Assembly: GCF_001591505.1 (NCBI RefSeq)
Contig: NZ_BCVA01000012.1
Coordinates: 1-64,000 of the forward strand
DNA length: 64,000 nt
Direction of reading: 5' to 3'
DNA from: Neobacillus niacini NBRC 15566
Lineage (GTDB): Bacteria > Bacillota > Bacilli > Bacillales > Cytobacillaceae
Part shown: one piece after another, positions 16,869 through 26,047 of the stretch
Layout: each line of letters opens with the position of its first letter
Numbering within the stretch: position 1 is the stretch's first letter
The notes under the pieces: model-generated
Seen by the model: the letters and a program-made list of their open reading frames with translations, nothing else
Databases searched by the model: none
What the model was told of the DNA's origin: nothing
Program-made: the position numbers and the translations under genes

Positions 16869-18134
16869 TTGTTAATTCCATTTGCATTCGTTGGAGCATT
16901 TAATAATGTTTCATTTTTGATTTCGTTCGCTTTTTCCGGAGTGTTTTTCACTCTATATGACATGTTAACTAAAAAAAGTGGCTTAATGTTATTTTTAGGA
17001 ATATTATTTACGATAACAATCCCTCAAATTCTTCAATTGAAAGTCATTCATAGAATTTTAACTGAGATATTGATGAAGATAAACGATACTTTCACGCTTG
17101 CAATAAGCTCATCATCGATAAGTAATGCTTTAACGATTGCAAGTTTAGGACTTGTTTTATTTAGTTTATCGAGCAAAAATCGAGAAATAAAAGAAATTGG
17201 CAATGAGAATAAGAGACTAAATGAAGCAATTCAAATTCAAAAAGAGTGGACAATAAGGTTTGAACAAGTTAACCAACTTGAAGAGATAGAAGAACAGATA
17301 AATGAGCTCACAGAAATTATTAAAAGTGAGCAAGACCCATTAATATTGTCAAAATCATATGCTATGCGTAGTAATGGTTATAGAGAAATTAATTTACTAG
17401 ATAAAGCCCTAGAGGACGCTGAGAAATCTATAACATATAATCCTAACTATCATATTGCATATGTTTTACGAGGAAATGTTTATAAAAGTATGGGAAAACA
17501 AGAAGAAGCGATAAAAGATTATACAAAAGCAATAGAGGTTAACCCAGATTATGCGGAGGCATATAACAGTCGAGGAATTGTTTATAAAAGTATGGGAAAA
17601 CAAGAAGAAGCGATAAAAGATTATACAAAAGCAATTGATGTTAACCCCAATTATGCGAAGGCATATTACAACCGAGGAAATGCTTACAATAGTATGGGAA
17701 AACAAGAAGCGGCGATAGAAGATTATACAAAAGCAATTGATGTTAACCCCAATTATGCGAAGGCATATTACAATCGAGGAAATGCTTACAATAGCATGGG
17801 AAAACAAGAAGAAGCCATAAAGGACTATACAAAGGCGATAGAGGTTAACCCAGATTATGCGATGGCATATAACAATCGAGGAAATGTTTATAATATTATG
17901 GGAAAACAAGAAGGAGCCATAAAGGATTATACAAAGGCGATAGAGGTTAACCCAGATTATGCGGTGGCATATAACAATCGAGGAAATGCTTACAATAGTA
18001 TAGGAAAACAAGAAGAAGCCATAAAAGACTATACAAAGGCGATAGAATTGGACCAAGAGTATAAACCTAAGCTTGAGCTAATTATTAATATGATAAAAGA
18101 TAGTACTGACGAAGTAGCAACAGGAAAAGCTTAA
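16869..18134 (+). CDS. Membrane-anchored TPR protein
   Basis: Two or three N-terminal membrane helices (AFVGAFNNVSFLISFAFSG, LMLFLGILFTITIPQIL, ALTIASLGLVLFSL), a coiled coil (EIKEIGNENKRLNEAIQIQ), then about seven tetratricopeptide repeats from residue 160. Canonical units read AYNNRGNVYNSMGKQEEAIK then DYTKAIEVNPDYA. TPR arrays bind other proteins; this one would face the cytoplasm from the membrane. TTG 16869 is the first standard start. The frame is open for 30 more codons upstream, and AAGGG lies six bases before an ATT at 16779 that would begin IFNILKDTILLKEND, so the real start may be this rare codon. Confidence 0.75.
   Translation: MLIPFAFVGAFNNVSFLISFAFSGVFFTLYDMLTKKSGLMLFLGILFTITIPQILQLKVIHRILTEILMKINDTFTLAISSSSISNALTIASLGLVLFSLSSKNREIKEIGNENKRLNEAIQIQKEWTIRFEQVNQLEEIEEQINELTEIIKSEQDPLILSKSYAMRSNGYREINLLDKALEDAEKSITYNPNYHIAYVLRGNVYKSMGKQEEAIKDYTKAIEVNPDYAEAYNSRGIVYKSMGKQEEAIKDYTKAIDVNPNYAKAYYNRGNAYNSMGKQEAAIEDYTKAIDVNPNYAKAYYNRGNAYNSMGKQEEAIKDYTKAIEVNPDYAMAYNNRGNVYNIMGKQEGAIKDYTKAIEVNPDYAVAYNNRGNAYNSIGKQEEAIKDYTKAIELDQEYKPKLELIINMIKDSTDEVATGKA
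17437..18063 (+). repeat. Tandem 102-bp repeats encoding the TPR array
   Basis: Six near-identical 102-bp units, in register at about 17478, 17580, 17682, 17784, 17886 and 17988. Each contains ATGGGAAAACAAGAAG or a one-base variant. Identity at DNA level, including silent sites, points to recent duplication or gene conversion. Confidence 0.85.
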
Positions 18135-18191
18135 TTGTATATTTTTAATCACATAATAAAAGAGTATGATTTTTCAAACCTCATTTAGATA

Positions 18192-18229
18192 CATCACGGA
18201 GAACCGTACCAAAATAAGTGCGGAAATTC
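18192..18229. repeat. Dispersed repeat, copy B
   Basis: ATCACGGAGAACCGTACCAA then AATAAGTGCGGAAATT, related to copies at 16541 and 20160. Confidence 0.4.
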
Positions 18230-18266
18230 AACTTGGGCATTGATATTACTTGCCTAAGGTTGTTTT
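18229..18266 (+). terminator. Probable terminator of the TPR gene
   Basis: CAACTTGGGCA pairs imperfectly with TGCCTAAGGTTG, followed by TTTTG. Confidence 0.5.
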
Positions 18267-18539
18267 GTATCCATTATAGCTTTTTTATAAATATAGATTG
18301 AAATATACGTAGAAGTTTATTTGAAATTTTTGTCATAAATTGCATGTACATGTAAAAATATGATTGTTAAAATATAGTATGTGATGTAGTTATGTACTAA
18401 GGAATTTAATATGAAATACAAGATGGATTATTCCTTTATCTTATACTCCGTTGAATTTTGTTTGGGGTTTCATAGAATTCACTTTAAGTAAACTTGATGT
18501 ACATCATATATTATATTCTTAGCAAAAGAGTGATAAGTT

Positions 18540-20018
18540 ATGTATAAGTGTGATAAGTCAATTGATTCCGAAACATTTAAAATAATTGAACAGGAAATAT
18601 ATGAACGTACAATAAATTACTCAAATAAATATGAAGTTATTTTGAAGCTAAACGAATTGAAAAGTCTGTCTGAAAATGAACTAAGAGCGAAAATGCCCTG
18701 GGAGCTAATAAATAAGCATATAGGATACAAACAAATTGTTTTCTCATGGATAAAGGATATTTTCTTAGGAATAAAAGGAATAATTAACAGAAATAAATAT
18801 GTAGTAAATAATGATAGCTTAGAATTTTTAAAGCCAAATTCAGAAAAAGCATATAATCTTACTTACAAATATTACGTAAAATCAATTTTTGATAGTATCA
18901 ATAATGATATTAAAGGTATTTTGGACAAACACGAGATAAATTACGTGTATTTATACCCACATGAAGTATCACTTGAAAAACCTGAAGCATCACCAGATAT
19001 TTACAATAGTGAAGAAACAAAAAAATGGGACAGGAAAGAAGAAATAGTAGATCTCTTTCAAGTAGCTATTTGGATAATTACTATTGGATGGTTCTATAAA
19101 GTAGTAATAGATTATGATTTTAATTTATTGGGCAAAATAATATTATTGCTTTCTGGTGTTTCAATTCCGACACTTTACAAACTAATTAAGTATTATGTTA
19201 AAGTTCGTAAAACAATTTCAGGATATAAAGATAGGATAGTAATTGAAACAAAAAATCTCATAAATAGTGATCTCCAACCAGAAACTGCTACCAACTATAT
19301 TTTAGACGAATTTTTTGAAAGAGTTGTAAAAAAAATAAAAGAAAAAAAACCAATAAATCATAAGTATTTAAAAATTGTTTCAACTATGCTATCAGTCAGT
19401 TTAGTAATTGTGGTTATAAGTCATAGTTTAATTAATAATCAAGATGCGATTGCAGTGAATCTGAATCAGCCTAAATCAGGAACTCTTATCAATGAATCTC
19501 ATGCACCTAAAAAAGATGTTGAAAAATATTTACAAACGAAAGGCATTTTACCTTTGCTATCCAATGAACCTATGCCTGAAGAAGAAATAAAATTCGTTAA
19601 AGAAAAGATTACAGGAAAAGTTTCGTCTGTAACAATGAACTTAAGTTTAGATTGTTCTTCAATAAAGGTAAAAAATATTGATGAAAAAGGAAATATACAT
19701 ATTGAAGCTACAATAAAACTAAAAAACAATGCAAATGGTTGGGAAATAATAAAGGGTAATTTACTTGATATAAATGAAAATAAGACTTTAAAAGAGAAAT
19801 ACAAAGATCGATTAGATGATAAGATTCAAGAAATATATCAAAGTAAAAAAAGTGTAATAGACACCTTTGATAAAATCAAAAAAAGAGCAAAAATTGAGGC
19901 AAAAGGTAAAATAGATGATCTTGTTAAGAATCAGTATCCAGATATAAACGAAATAGAGGAGATAACAATTAATTATCAAACTGATGGCTTTGATATGAGT
20001 GGTACAGATCTAAAGTGA
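18540..20018 (+). CDS. Two- or three-pass membrane protein, unknown
   Basis: A 492-residue protein in three parts. The first 170 residues are charged and helical. A pair of membrane helices follows at about 180-225 (LFQVAIWIITIGWFYKVVI, ILLLSGVSIPTLYKLI). After a charged helix comes another hydrophobic segment at about 285-302 (IVSTMLSVSLVIVVISHSLI). The C-terminal 190 residues look extracytoplasmic, with beta-rich sequence (KVSSVTMNLSLDCSSIKVKN) and a lysine-rich helical tail. No family is recognised. The site before ATG is poor (GAGTGATAAG). It follows the TPR membrane protein but is separated by a terminator. Confidence 0.6.
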   Translation: MYKCDKSIDSETFKIIEQEIYERTINYSNKYEVILKLNELKSLSENELRAKMPWELINKHIGYKQIVFSWIKDIFLGIKGIINRNKYVVNNDSLEFLKPNSEKAYNLTYKYYVKSIFDSINNDIKGILDKHEINYVYLYPHEVSLEKPEASPDIYNSEETKKWDRKEEIVDLFQVAIWIITIGWFYKVVIDYDFNLLGKIILLLSGVSIPTLYKLIKYYVKVRKTISGYKDRIVIETKNLINSDLQPETATNYILDEFFERVVKKIKEKKPINHKYLKIVSTMLSVSLVIVVISHSLINNQDAIAVNLNQPKSGTLINESHAPKKDVEKYLQTKGILPLLSNEPMPEEEIKFVKEKITGKVSSVTMNLSLDCSSIKVKNIDEKGNIHIEATIKLKNNANGWEIIKGNLLDINENKTLKEKYKDRLDDKIQEIYQSKKSVIDTFDKIKKRAKIEAKGKIDDLVKNQYPDINEIEEITINYQTDGFDMSGTDLK

Positions 20019-20091
20019 TAAAAATGGATGAAGTCAGCATTGTACCAACTTACCTCACTCCTATTTTTCTCAAATATAGAGTAGGAATAAA

Positions 20092-20128
20092 CAAAAACGA
20101 TTCTTCGAAAAGAGGAATCGTTTTTTCT
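20092..20128 (+). terminator. Rho-independent terminator
   Basis: AAAACGATTC pairs with GAATCGTTTT, followed by TTCTTG. Confidence 0.8.
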
Positions 20129-20159
20129 TGTTCATTAAATGAAAAACCTCACTTAAACT

Positions 20160-20201
20160 CGTAATGGTGAACCATATCACAAGTAAAGAAAATGAAGAAT
20201 T
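20160..20201. repeat. Dispersed repeat, copy C
   Basis: GTAATGGTGAACCATATCAC then AAGTAAAGAAAATGAAG, related to copies at 16541 and 18192. Confidence 0.4.
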
Positions 20202-20322
20202 CAATTTTAAGCAATCGGTATTATTACGAAAAAGTTAATATATTAAACTTTGATTGCTGAACAGTACAAATATTCTATTCAATAGAAAATGATATTCCAC
20301 CATCGGCGAGATTGCGGATGAC

Positions 20323-20368
20323 CAAAAGCCTAAATCCTCGGTAAAAATAAGGAATATTTAGGCTTTTA
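20323..20368 (-). terminator. Terminator, probably of the minus-strand peptidase
   Basis: Twelve-base stem AAAAGCCTAAAT / ATTTAGGCTTTT with a long loop. A-run and T-run flank both sides, so it may be bidirectional. Confidence 0.65.
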
Positions 20369-20494
20369 CTTCAAAATTGTTGACGTTTTTCTATTGGTAA
20401 ATACTTGACAGCAAGTGGTAAATTTCGTGGCAACTGCTGGTAAAAAACATGGCAGAGATTGTACATTCTTGTGGTGGAAATCAGTATAAAGATT

Positions 20495-21809
20495 TTAGAA
20501 TCCTTTACAAATAAGAAGGATTCTTTGTTCGATCAATTGGTGATGCAAAACCGACTCCACTAGCAATACCGTTTCAAAGGTCGACTTGTAATCTACTGAT
20601 TCCGTTTCTTTGTGTTCATTATTGTAGCCTGCTGATAGATTGACAGAAAGGATTCCGTACTCTGCGAAAACCATCGCGTCACTAATACCACCTGGAGTTG
20701 ACTTCCAATTGTCCATTCCAGCTAATGTGCCTGCCTTTTCAAATAATCTGCCATACTCTTCAGGACAAAAGTGTACATAGTTGCTCCATGACGTAACAAT
20801 ATCCCGATTTCCACGGCGGTCAATTACAATGGCAGCATCAACATCCTCAATAAAATCCTGGTCGATTGCACGAGAACCAAGGCAGCCAATTTCTTCTTCC
20901 ACGGTAAAAGCTACTTTCAGTGTTCCCCTAAAGTTGGTCTTTTTCACTCTTGATAGAATTTCTAGAATCGCTGCAACTCCTGCACGGTCATCGGCGCCAA
21001 GAATACCTTCCGAACTCCTAAGAATAGTATTTTCTTCGATTATTTCTCTTCCTTCCACAATTTCTTCAACGGTATCCAAATGAGCGGATAGGAGAACAGT
21101 GGGACCATCTCCAAGTTCCACAAACCCGAGAAGATTGCCTTTGCGGTCGATAAAGGAGTGATCGATAAGAGAGGAATTTATTTCGCACTCTTGAACGGAA
21201 TCTACTTTCATCGGTGCTTACACCCGGTACATTTAAACACTCTACAAGCAAACCTTTAAAATGATGTGCCTGAAGATCCTTTAGAAAACTTGGATTCTTC
21301 CAGACCTGATATAGATTTTCAGCAAAATCAATTAACAGTGACTGACATTTCTTTGGATAAACCAATCGGATGTTTTTGCCTTCAATTCTTATCCGTAGAC
21401 TGGGAGGTATGGCGCCCTTCAATAGCTCAAGCTGTTTCCCATTCGGATATTTCTTTAGATAAATTCTTGCCTCTCCTCTGCCATGCCCGTCACAGCTGCC
21501 ATACGTATAAATACCAAGCTCGTTCATCCAGCGGATCACTCCACGGATATAGGGGTCAAAATCAGTAATCGGCAAATCGCCAAGGACGGGATCAATCAGC
21601 ATCCCTCGCCCAGGGGAATCGATGGTTTTAGCAGATTCCTGCAGGAAAGAAATGAAATTCTCCTCGGTAATCTGGTCACCAACTTCATGAAACCACAGTT
21701 CTGTACCCTTTAGTAGTTTACCAACATTACAACCTTCACCATTCATTGAACGCATGAAATCTTCTTTTTGTAATCCGTGTCTTGCCAATAAAATTTCTTT
21801 GTTTTTCAT
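20495..21809 (-). pseudogene. M20/M42-type metallopeptidase with N-terminal extension, frameshifted
   Basis: Two minus-strand frames join into one protein of about 437 residues. The first begins at ATG 21809 (GAGGAG nine bases before) and has a 150-residue N-terminal domain with ELGIYTYGSCDGHGRGEARI, then LLVECLNVPGVSTDES, the usual start of the peptidase domain. The shift falls near 21195-21215. The second frame carries the zinc-site motifs LLSAHLDTV, GILGADDRAGVA, FTVEEEIGCLGS and AIVIDRRGN, plus a late NNEHKETESVDY. All metal-binding motifs survive; only the frame is broken. The function before damage was probably an aminopeptidase or aminoacylase. Confidence 0.75.
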
Positions 21810-21933
21810 ATCCAACATCTCCTCTTTGGTTATAATCGAAGTATAGCAAGGCAGTTGTGACTGACTGTCACGGCAAGAAAAGAATGTATTTGACAGAATA
21901 AAAGGGAATTTTTCATGGAGAGGTGAAAGGAAG

Positions 21934-22745
21934 ATGAGGGATCGTGATAATGATTTCCATCCCATGATGGAAGAAAAAAGATTACAAGAAATACTGGCAC
22001 TGCAATGGCAACAAGACCATCCTGCTGCGAATTATCGCTTGGGCTATCTTTATTTCCGAAGAAGGGCATACACGAAAGCCGTTTCCTTTTTTGAAGGAGC
22101 ATTGGACGGCTGTGTTGAAGAGTAATTAAATGATACGCAAAGAATGCTTGCCAACATGTTTCTTGTCAATTGCGGAATCAGATTGCAAAAGAAGCCATTC
22201 ATGAGATCAACTTTATCGAGGATAATGTTTATACAAAACTGGAAATAGAAAGAATAGAGCGGTATAAAAAAGAGATTCTTGTTCTAGATGAAGAGGTCTT
22301 TAACAAAATGTTTTACCGAAAAATTGAAAATGGTACAGAAGAAAAGATTGGTGAATATGAATTTATCAACTTTAAACCTGATAAAAACCAACTACTATTA
22401 AAAAGATCCGATCACGGAATGGAAATTCATTTTCAAGATTTCAATCCAATCATGTTGAACCCAAAATCTTTTTATACTTTATATGGAATTGTAACGGCAA
22501 AAGGTTTTAGGACTTATAGGGAGTTACAAGAAATTGCTACGTATGGAAGCGGGCAAGAGGTAAGCGACGATTATATCCATCAGATTATCCGTCGGCTCTC
22601 GAGAGATCTTCCTTACTGGGGACATATTATTGAAACGACAACCATCATACACTCAGAATCAAGGAGGCCTATAGCAGCTATTAAACTGGCAGATGGTTTT
22701 TCGGCTTGTGTTCCTTGTCGGGTGGAGGATTATCTACCTGATTAG
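21934..22745 (+). pseudogene. TPR protein, in-frame stop plus frameshift
   Basis: AAAGGAAG precedes ATG 21934. The frame encodes a tetratricopeptide unit (HPAANYRLGYLYFRRRAYTK, AVSFFEGALDG) and stops at TAA 22123. The same frame goes on LNDTQRMLANMFLVNCGI and then shifts near 22170 to IAKEAIHEINFIEDNVYTKL and a 190-residue C-terminal part ending VPCRVEDYLPD. Joined, this is a protein of about 270 residues. It is divergent from the damaged metallopeptidase next to it, so both neighbours are broken. Confidence 0.65.
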
Positions 22746-22858
22746 ACGGGTGGATAAGGTAATTCAACAATATAAATAAAAGTATATCTTTATTAAGAAT
22801 CTGTGTATACATTTCGAATAGTTCGACCCCGACCACCGGTATCAAACAGTGTATTTGT

Positions 22859-22895
22859 AGAGCAGAGTAAACGAAAAGGTACTCTGCTATTTTCT
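22859..22895 (+). terminator. Terminator at the left edge of the defence island
   Basis: AGCAGAGT pairs with ACTCTGCT around twelve bases, then ATTTTCTATTTC. Confidence 0.7.
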
Positions 22896-23040
22896 ATTTC
22901 AACTTGTTCTACAAGAAGTTTATTGATTGTATTCTAATAACTATGACTATTTTCTGTTTAGAAATTAACCATCTACCAGGAATGTAAATATTTACTTAAA
23001 TCGTTATAATATAGGTATATCAATATTGGAGGTAACATTA

Positions 23041-23366
23041 ATGCCGATTTATAACAAATTAGTCCGTGATCGTATTCCTGAGGTAATTGAAAAGACAGAA
23101 AAAAATTTACTACAAGAATTTTAGATAATGAAGAATACATAAAAGAATTAAAAACAAAAAGTTTTGAGGAACTAAATGAATACATAAATGCAGAAAATGA
23201 TAAAGAAGCAGTTGAAGAGTTAGCAGACCTCTTGGAAATTATCCATGCTCTTGCTGAATGTCACGGAGCGAGCATTGAAAAGGTGGAACAGGTACGACTG
23301 GAAAAGGCAGAGAAACGCGGTGGATTTAAAGATAAAATCTTTTTAATAGAGGTTGAGGATGAGTAA
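23041..23366 (+). pseudogene. MazG-like pyrophosphohydrolase, frameshifted
   Basis: Paralogue of the intact gene at 47214. ATG 23041 (GGAGG twelve bases before) opens MPIYNKLVRDRIPEVIEKTE, then the frame stops at a TAG; a shift near 23100 restores LDNEEYIKELKTKSFEELNE, the metal-binding helix EELADLLEIIHALAECHGAS, and VRLEKAEKRGGFKDKIFLIE to TAA 23364. MazG-like enzymes hydrolyse nucleoside triphosphates; in defence clusters a nucleotide-sensing or cleaning role is guessed. Its end overlaps the ATG of the helicase gene, so the two were translationally coupled. Confidence 0.82.
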
Positions 23367-25782
23367 GATTCAACTGATTACAAGAGACCTTGGTTCACAT
23401 TTGAATGACAAAATTGAAAGTGCGGATACAGTCTGTGTATTGTCTTCTTTTGTCATGAAATCAGGTGTCAATTTTATTAAAGATACCTTGAAGAAAGCAG
23501 CAAAAAATGAGGCGGATATTAAGATTTGTACAGGTGATTATTTGTACATAACACAGCCTGAGGCTTTAGAAGAATTGCTTTCAATAGATGAGCGAATAAG
23601 AATTCGCCTATGGAAAAGTAATGGTGTTTCATTTCATCCAAAAGCATATCTTTTTCAATCAAATGAACATGATGTTCTCTTTATTGGCTCTTCCAATCTT
23701 TCAAATTCTGCTTTGAATCAAGGCATCGAATGGAATATTTCAGTGAGTGATGAAAAAGAAGTTTTTGATGAAGCACTAAAGGAATTGCTATTTTCTACTC
23801 GGATCAAACGGTCCCATTAAATAAAGAAACCCTCGAAGCGTATCAGGTTAATTATGATGAGTATCAGCGAAAACATCCAAATCTAGTTCGAAAATGGACT
23901 GAACTTGAAGAACAAGAATTAATGCTTCCTGCAAAAAAGGATAGTCCTGAAATGCCCGAAGTCGTATTGGAACCGTCGGTTTCTTATGGAGAGATACTGC
24001 CTCGTTTTGCACAAATTGAAGCACTTGAAGAGTTAAATAAAACTTTAGAAGAAGAATAAAATAAAGCCCTGGTTGTGATGGCTACTGGGCTGGGGAAAAC
24101 CTATTTGGCTGGATTTTTTGCACAAAACTTTACGAAGATTCTCTTTATTGCTCATCGTGAGGAAATTCTCTATCAAGCAAGAGATTCTTTTAAGAGAATT
24201 ATGCCTGAAAAGCAGTATGGTATTTACAATGGCAAGATAAAAGAAGGTGAAGCAGATGCCATATTTGCTTCGATCTATACACTAAGTATTAAGAAGCACC
24301 TTGAGCAGTTTAGGGCGGATGAATTTGATTTAATTATTGTGGATGAATTCCATCATGCTGCAGCGGATTCATATAAACGTGCGTTAGATTATTTTCAGCC
24401 GAAATTTTTACTAGGGATAACAGCCACCCCTGATCGAAATGACAATAAGGATGTATATGCGCTTTGTGATGGGAACGTTGCATTCAGATTAGATTTCTTG
24501 GAAGCGATTAACCACCAATGGTTAGCACCCTTTACCTATTATGGGGTATATGACGACACAGACTATAGTCAAATCACATGGCTGGGAAATCGATATGCCG
24601 AAGAGGAATTACTACAAGTTCAATTAAGAGAAGAATTAGCTCAAAAGATACTACAAGCTTGGGAAGATAAGAAGCAAACTCGAACACTGGGATTTTGTTC
24701 TTCCATTAGACAAGCCGACTATTTATCAAACTATTTTAATAACCATGGCTATCATACCGTTAGTCTTCATTCTCAGCGGAATGGTATCAGTAGAAATCAG
24801 GCCATTTCGCAGCTGGCAAAGGGGAAATGGATATTATTTTCACTGTTGACCTTTTCAATGAAGGTGTAGATATTCCAGCGGTAGACACGCTTTTATTTGT
24901 CAGACCGATAGAAGCATTGACTGTTTTTACCCAACAAATTGGCCGTGGACTGCGCTTGCATCCTCACAAGGAAAAGTGTGTAATTATTGACTTAATAGGA
25001 AATTATCGTAATGCGGATATTAAATTAAGTTTATTTGATACACAACCTAATGAGGGTAAACCTAGAAACATCCAACCAACATTACCGGCCTTTTGTGAGA
25101 TTGATTTGGATGTTAATGTCATTGACCTTCTTAAAGAAATGATCAGAAAGCGGCAACCGAGAAGAGAGAAACTGTTCCAAGATTATATGGATTTAAAAAG
25201 GGATATAGGAAAAAGACCTACATATTTAGAATTACATTTAAAGGGAGCTGCAGATTCACCGCACTATCGACAGGAATTTAATTCTTATTTTGGTTTTCTA
25301 AAGTGGGCTGAAGAATTAACGGAACGAGAGATTGAAATATTTGACCGATATGAAAATTGGTTCGTCGAAGTAGAAAAAACAGGAAGGCTAAAAGTTATAA
25401 AATGGTTGTTTTATTAGCCATGCTCGAAAGTGGAAAATCGAACTGGTACAAGCCTATATCTTCCAAAGATGTGGCACCTTTCTTTCATCAATACCTTATG
25501 GAAAAAGAACATCGAAAGAGAATTGATTTTTCCGATAAAGAGGCCAAGAAATTATGGGACTATGATGAAAAAGGGGTCAGCAAATTGATTGCTACTATGC
25601 CTATGACCAAATGGAGTGGTAGTTCTAAAGGGTTAATAAACTATGAAAAAGATGTGTTTCACATTAACATTGATGTTGTTATAGACGATGAGGAAACATT
25701 ATTCCAATGGACAAAGGAGATTTGTGAATACCGCCTGCATTTTCACTTTGAGCGGAAGGCACGGTTACCTTTAACTTTATAG
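23359..25782 (+). pseudogene. PLD-nuclease/SF2 helicase/DUF3427 gene, multiply broken
   Basis: Once a protein of about 800 residues. Order: phospholipase D-type nuclease domain (FHPKAYLF then GSSNLS, the HxK motif, about residues 91-110); superfamily 2 helicase with MATGLGKTYLAG (motif I), IIVDEFHHAAADS (DEFH box), GITATPDRND, and QQIGRGLRLHPHK (motif VI); and a C-terminal DUF3427-like part (AMLESGKSNWY, WSGSSKGLINYE). Lesions: a shift near 23790, a TAA at about 24058, a shift near 24830, and a shift near 25385. The cut pieces remain highly similar to the family, so decay is recent. No piece could act alone except perhaps the nuclease part. Confidence 0.85.
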
Positions 25783-25791
25783 AGTAATTTT

Positions 25792-25822
25792 AAAGGGTAG
25801 CTAACATAAGCAGCCCTTTTTT
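25792..25822 (+). terminator. Terminator after the broken helicase
   Basis: AAAGGGTAGCT pairs with AGCAGCCCTTT, then TTTAAC. Confidence 0.7.
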
Positions 25823-26047
25823 AACTGTTATCTTTTTATACTATTTAAGATAATAATTTTAATTCCTTTGTATCTACGTTGAGAATATAGTTTCATAATA
25901 AATAAAGGAAAAACGACCTAGCTTAACGAATAATTGTAAGTATATTGCCAGTTTATTATTTAAATATACTTATACATATGAAAATTCGGAAATCGTTATT
26001 CCATACATCCCGTTAAGTACAGCATTTTTAATTTAGGAGAGTTGTAG

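Larger units (their letters stand above)
18135..18539. other. Gene-free stretch after the TPR gene
   Basis: Holds repeat copy B (18192) and a weak terminator (18229). The remaining AT-rich 270 bases up to the next gene show no gene or RNA that I recognise. Confidence 0.45.
20019..20494. other. Convergent intergenic region with two terminators
   Basis: Holds terminators at 20092 (for the + strand gene) and 20323 (probably for the minus-strand peptidase) and repeat copy C. I see no gene. Confidence 0.5.

Noticed and set aside
17466..18056. A 196-codon frame antisense to the TPR array.
   Set aside because: An artefact of the 102-bp repeats; no site, improbable Cys/Ile/Phe-rich composition.
22820..22845. 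A tRNA-3'-end-like string GTTCGACCCCGACCACCGG at the left edge of the island, which could be an attachment site.
   Set aside because: The bases around TTCGA do not form a T stem, there is no acceptor partner upstream, and no second copy was seen at the right edge.
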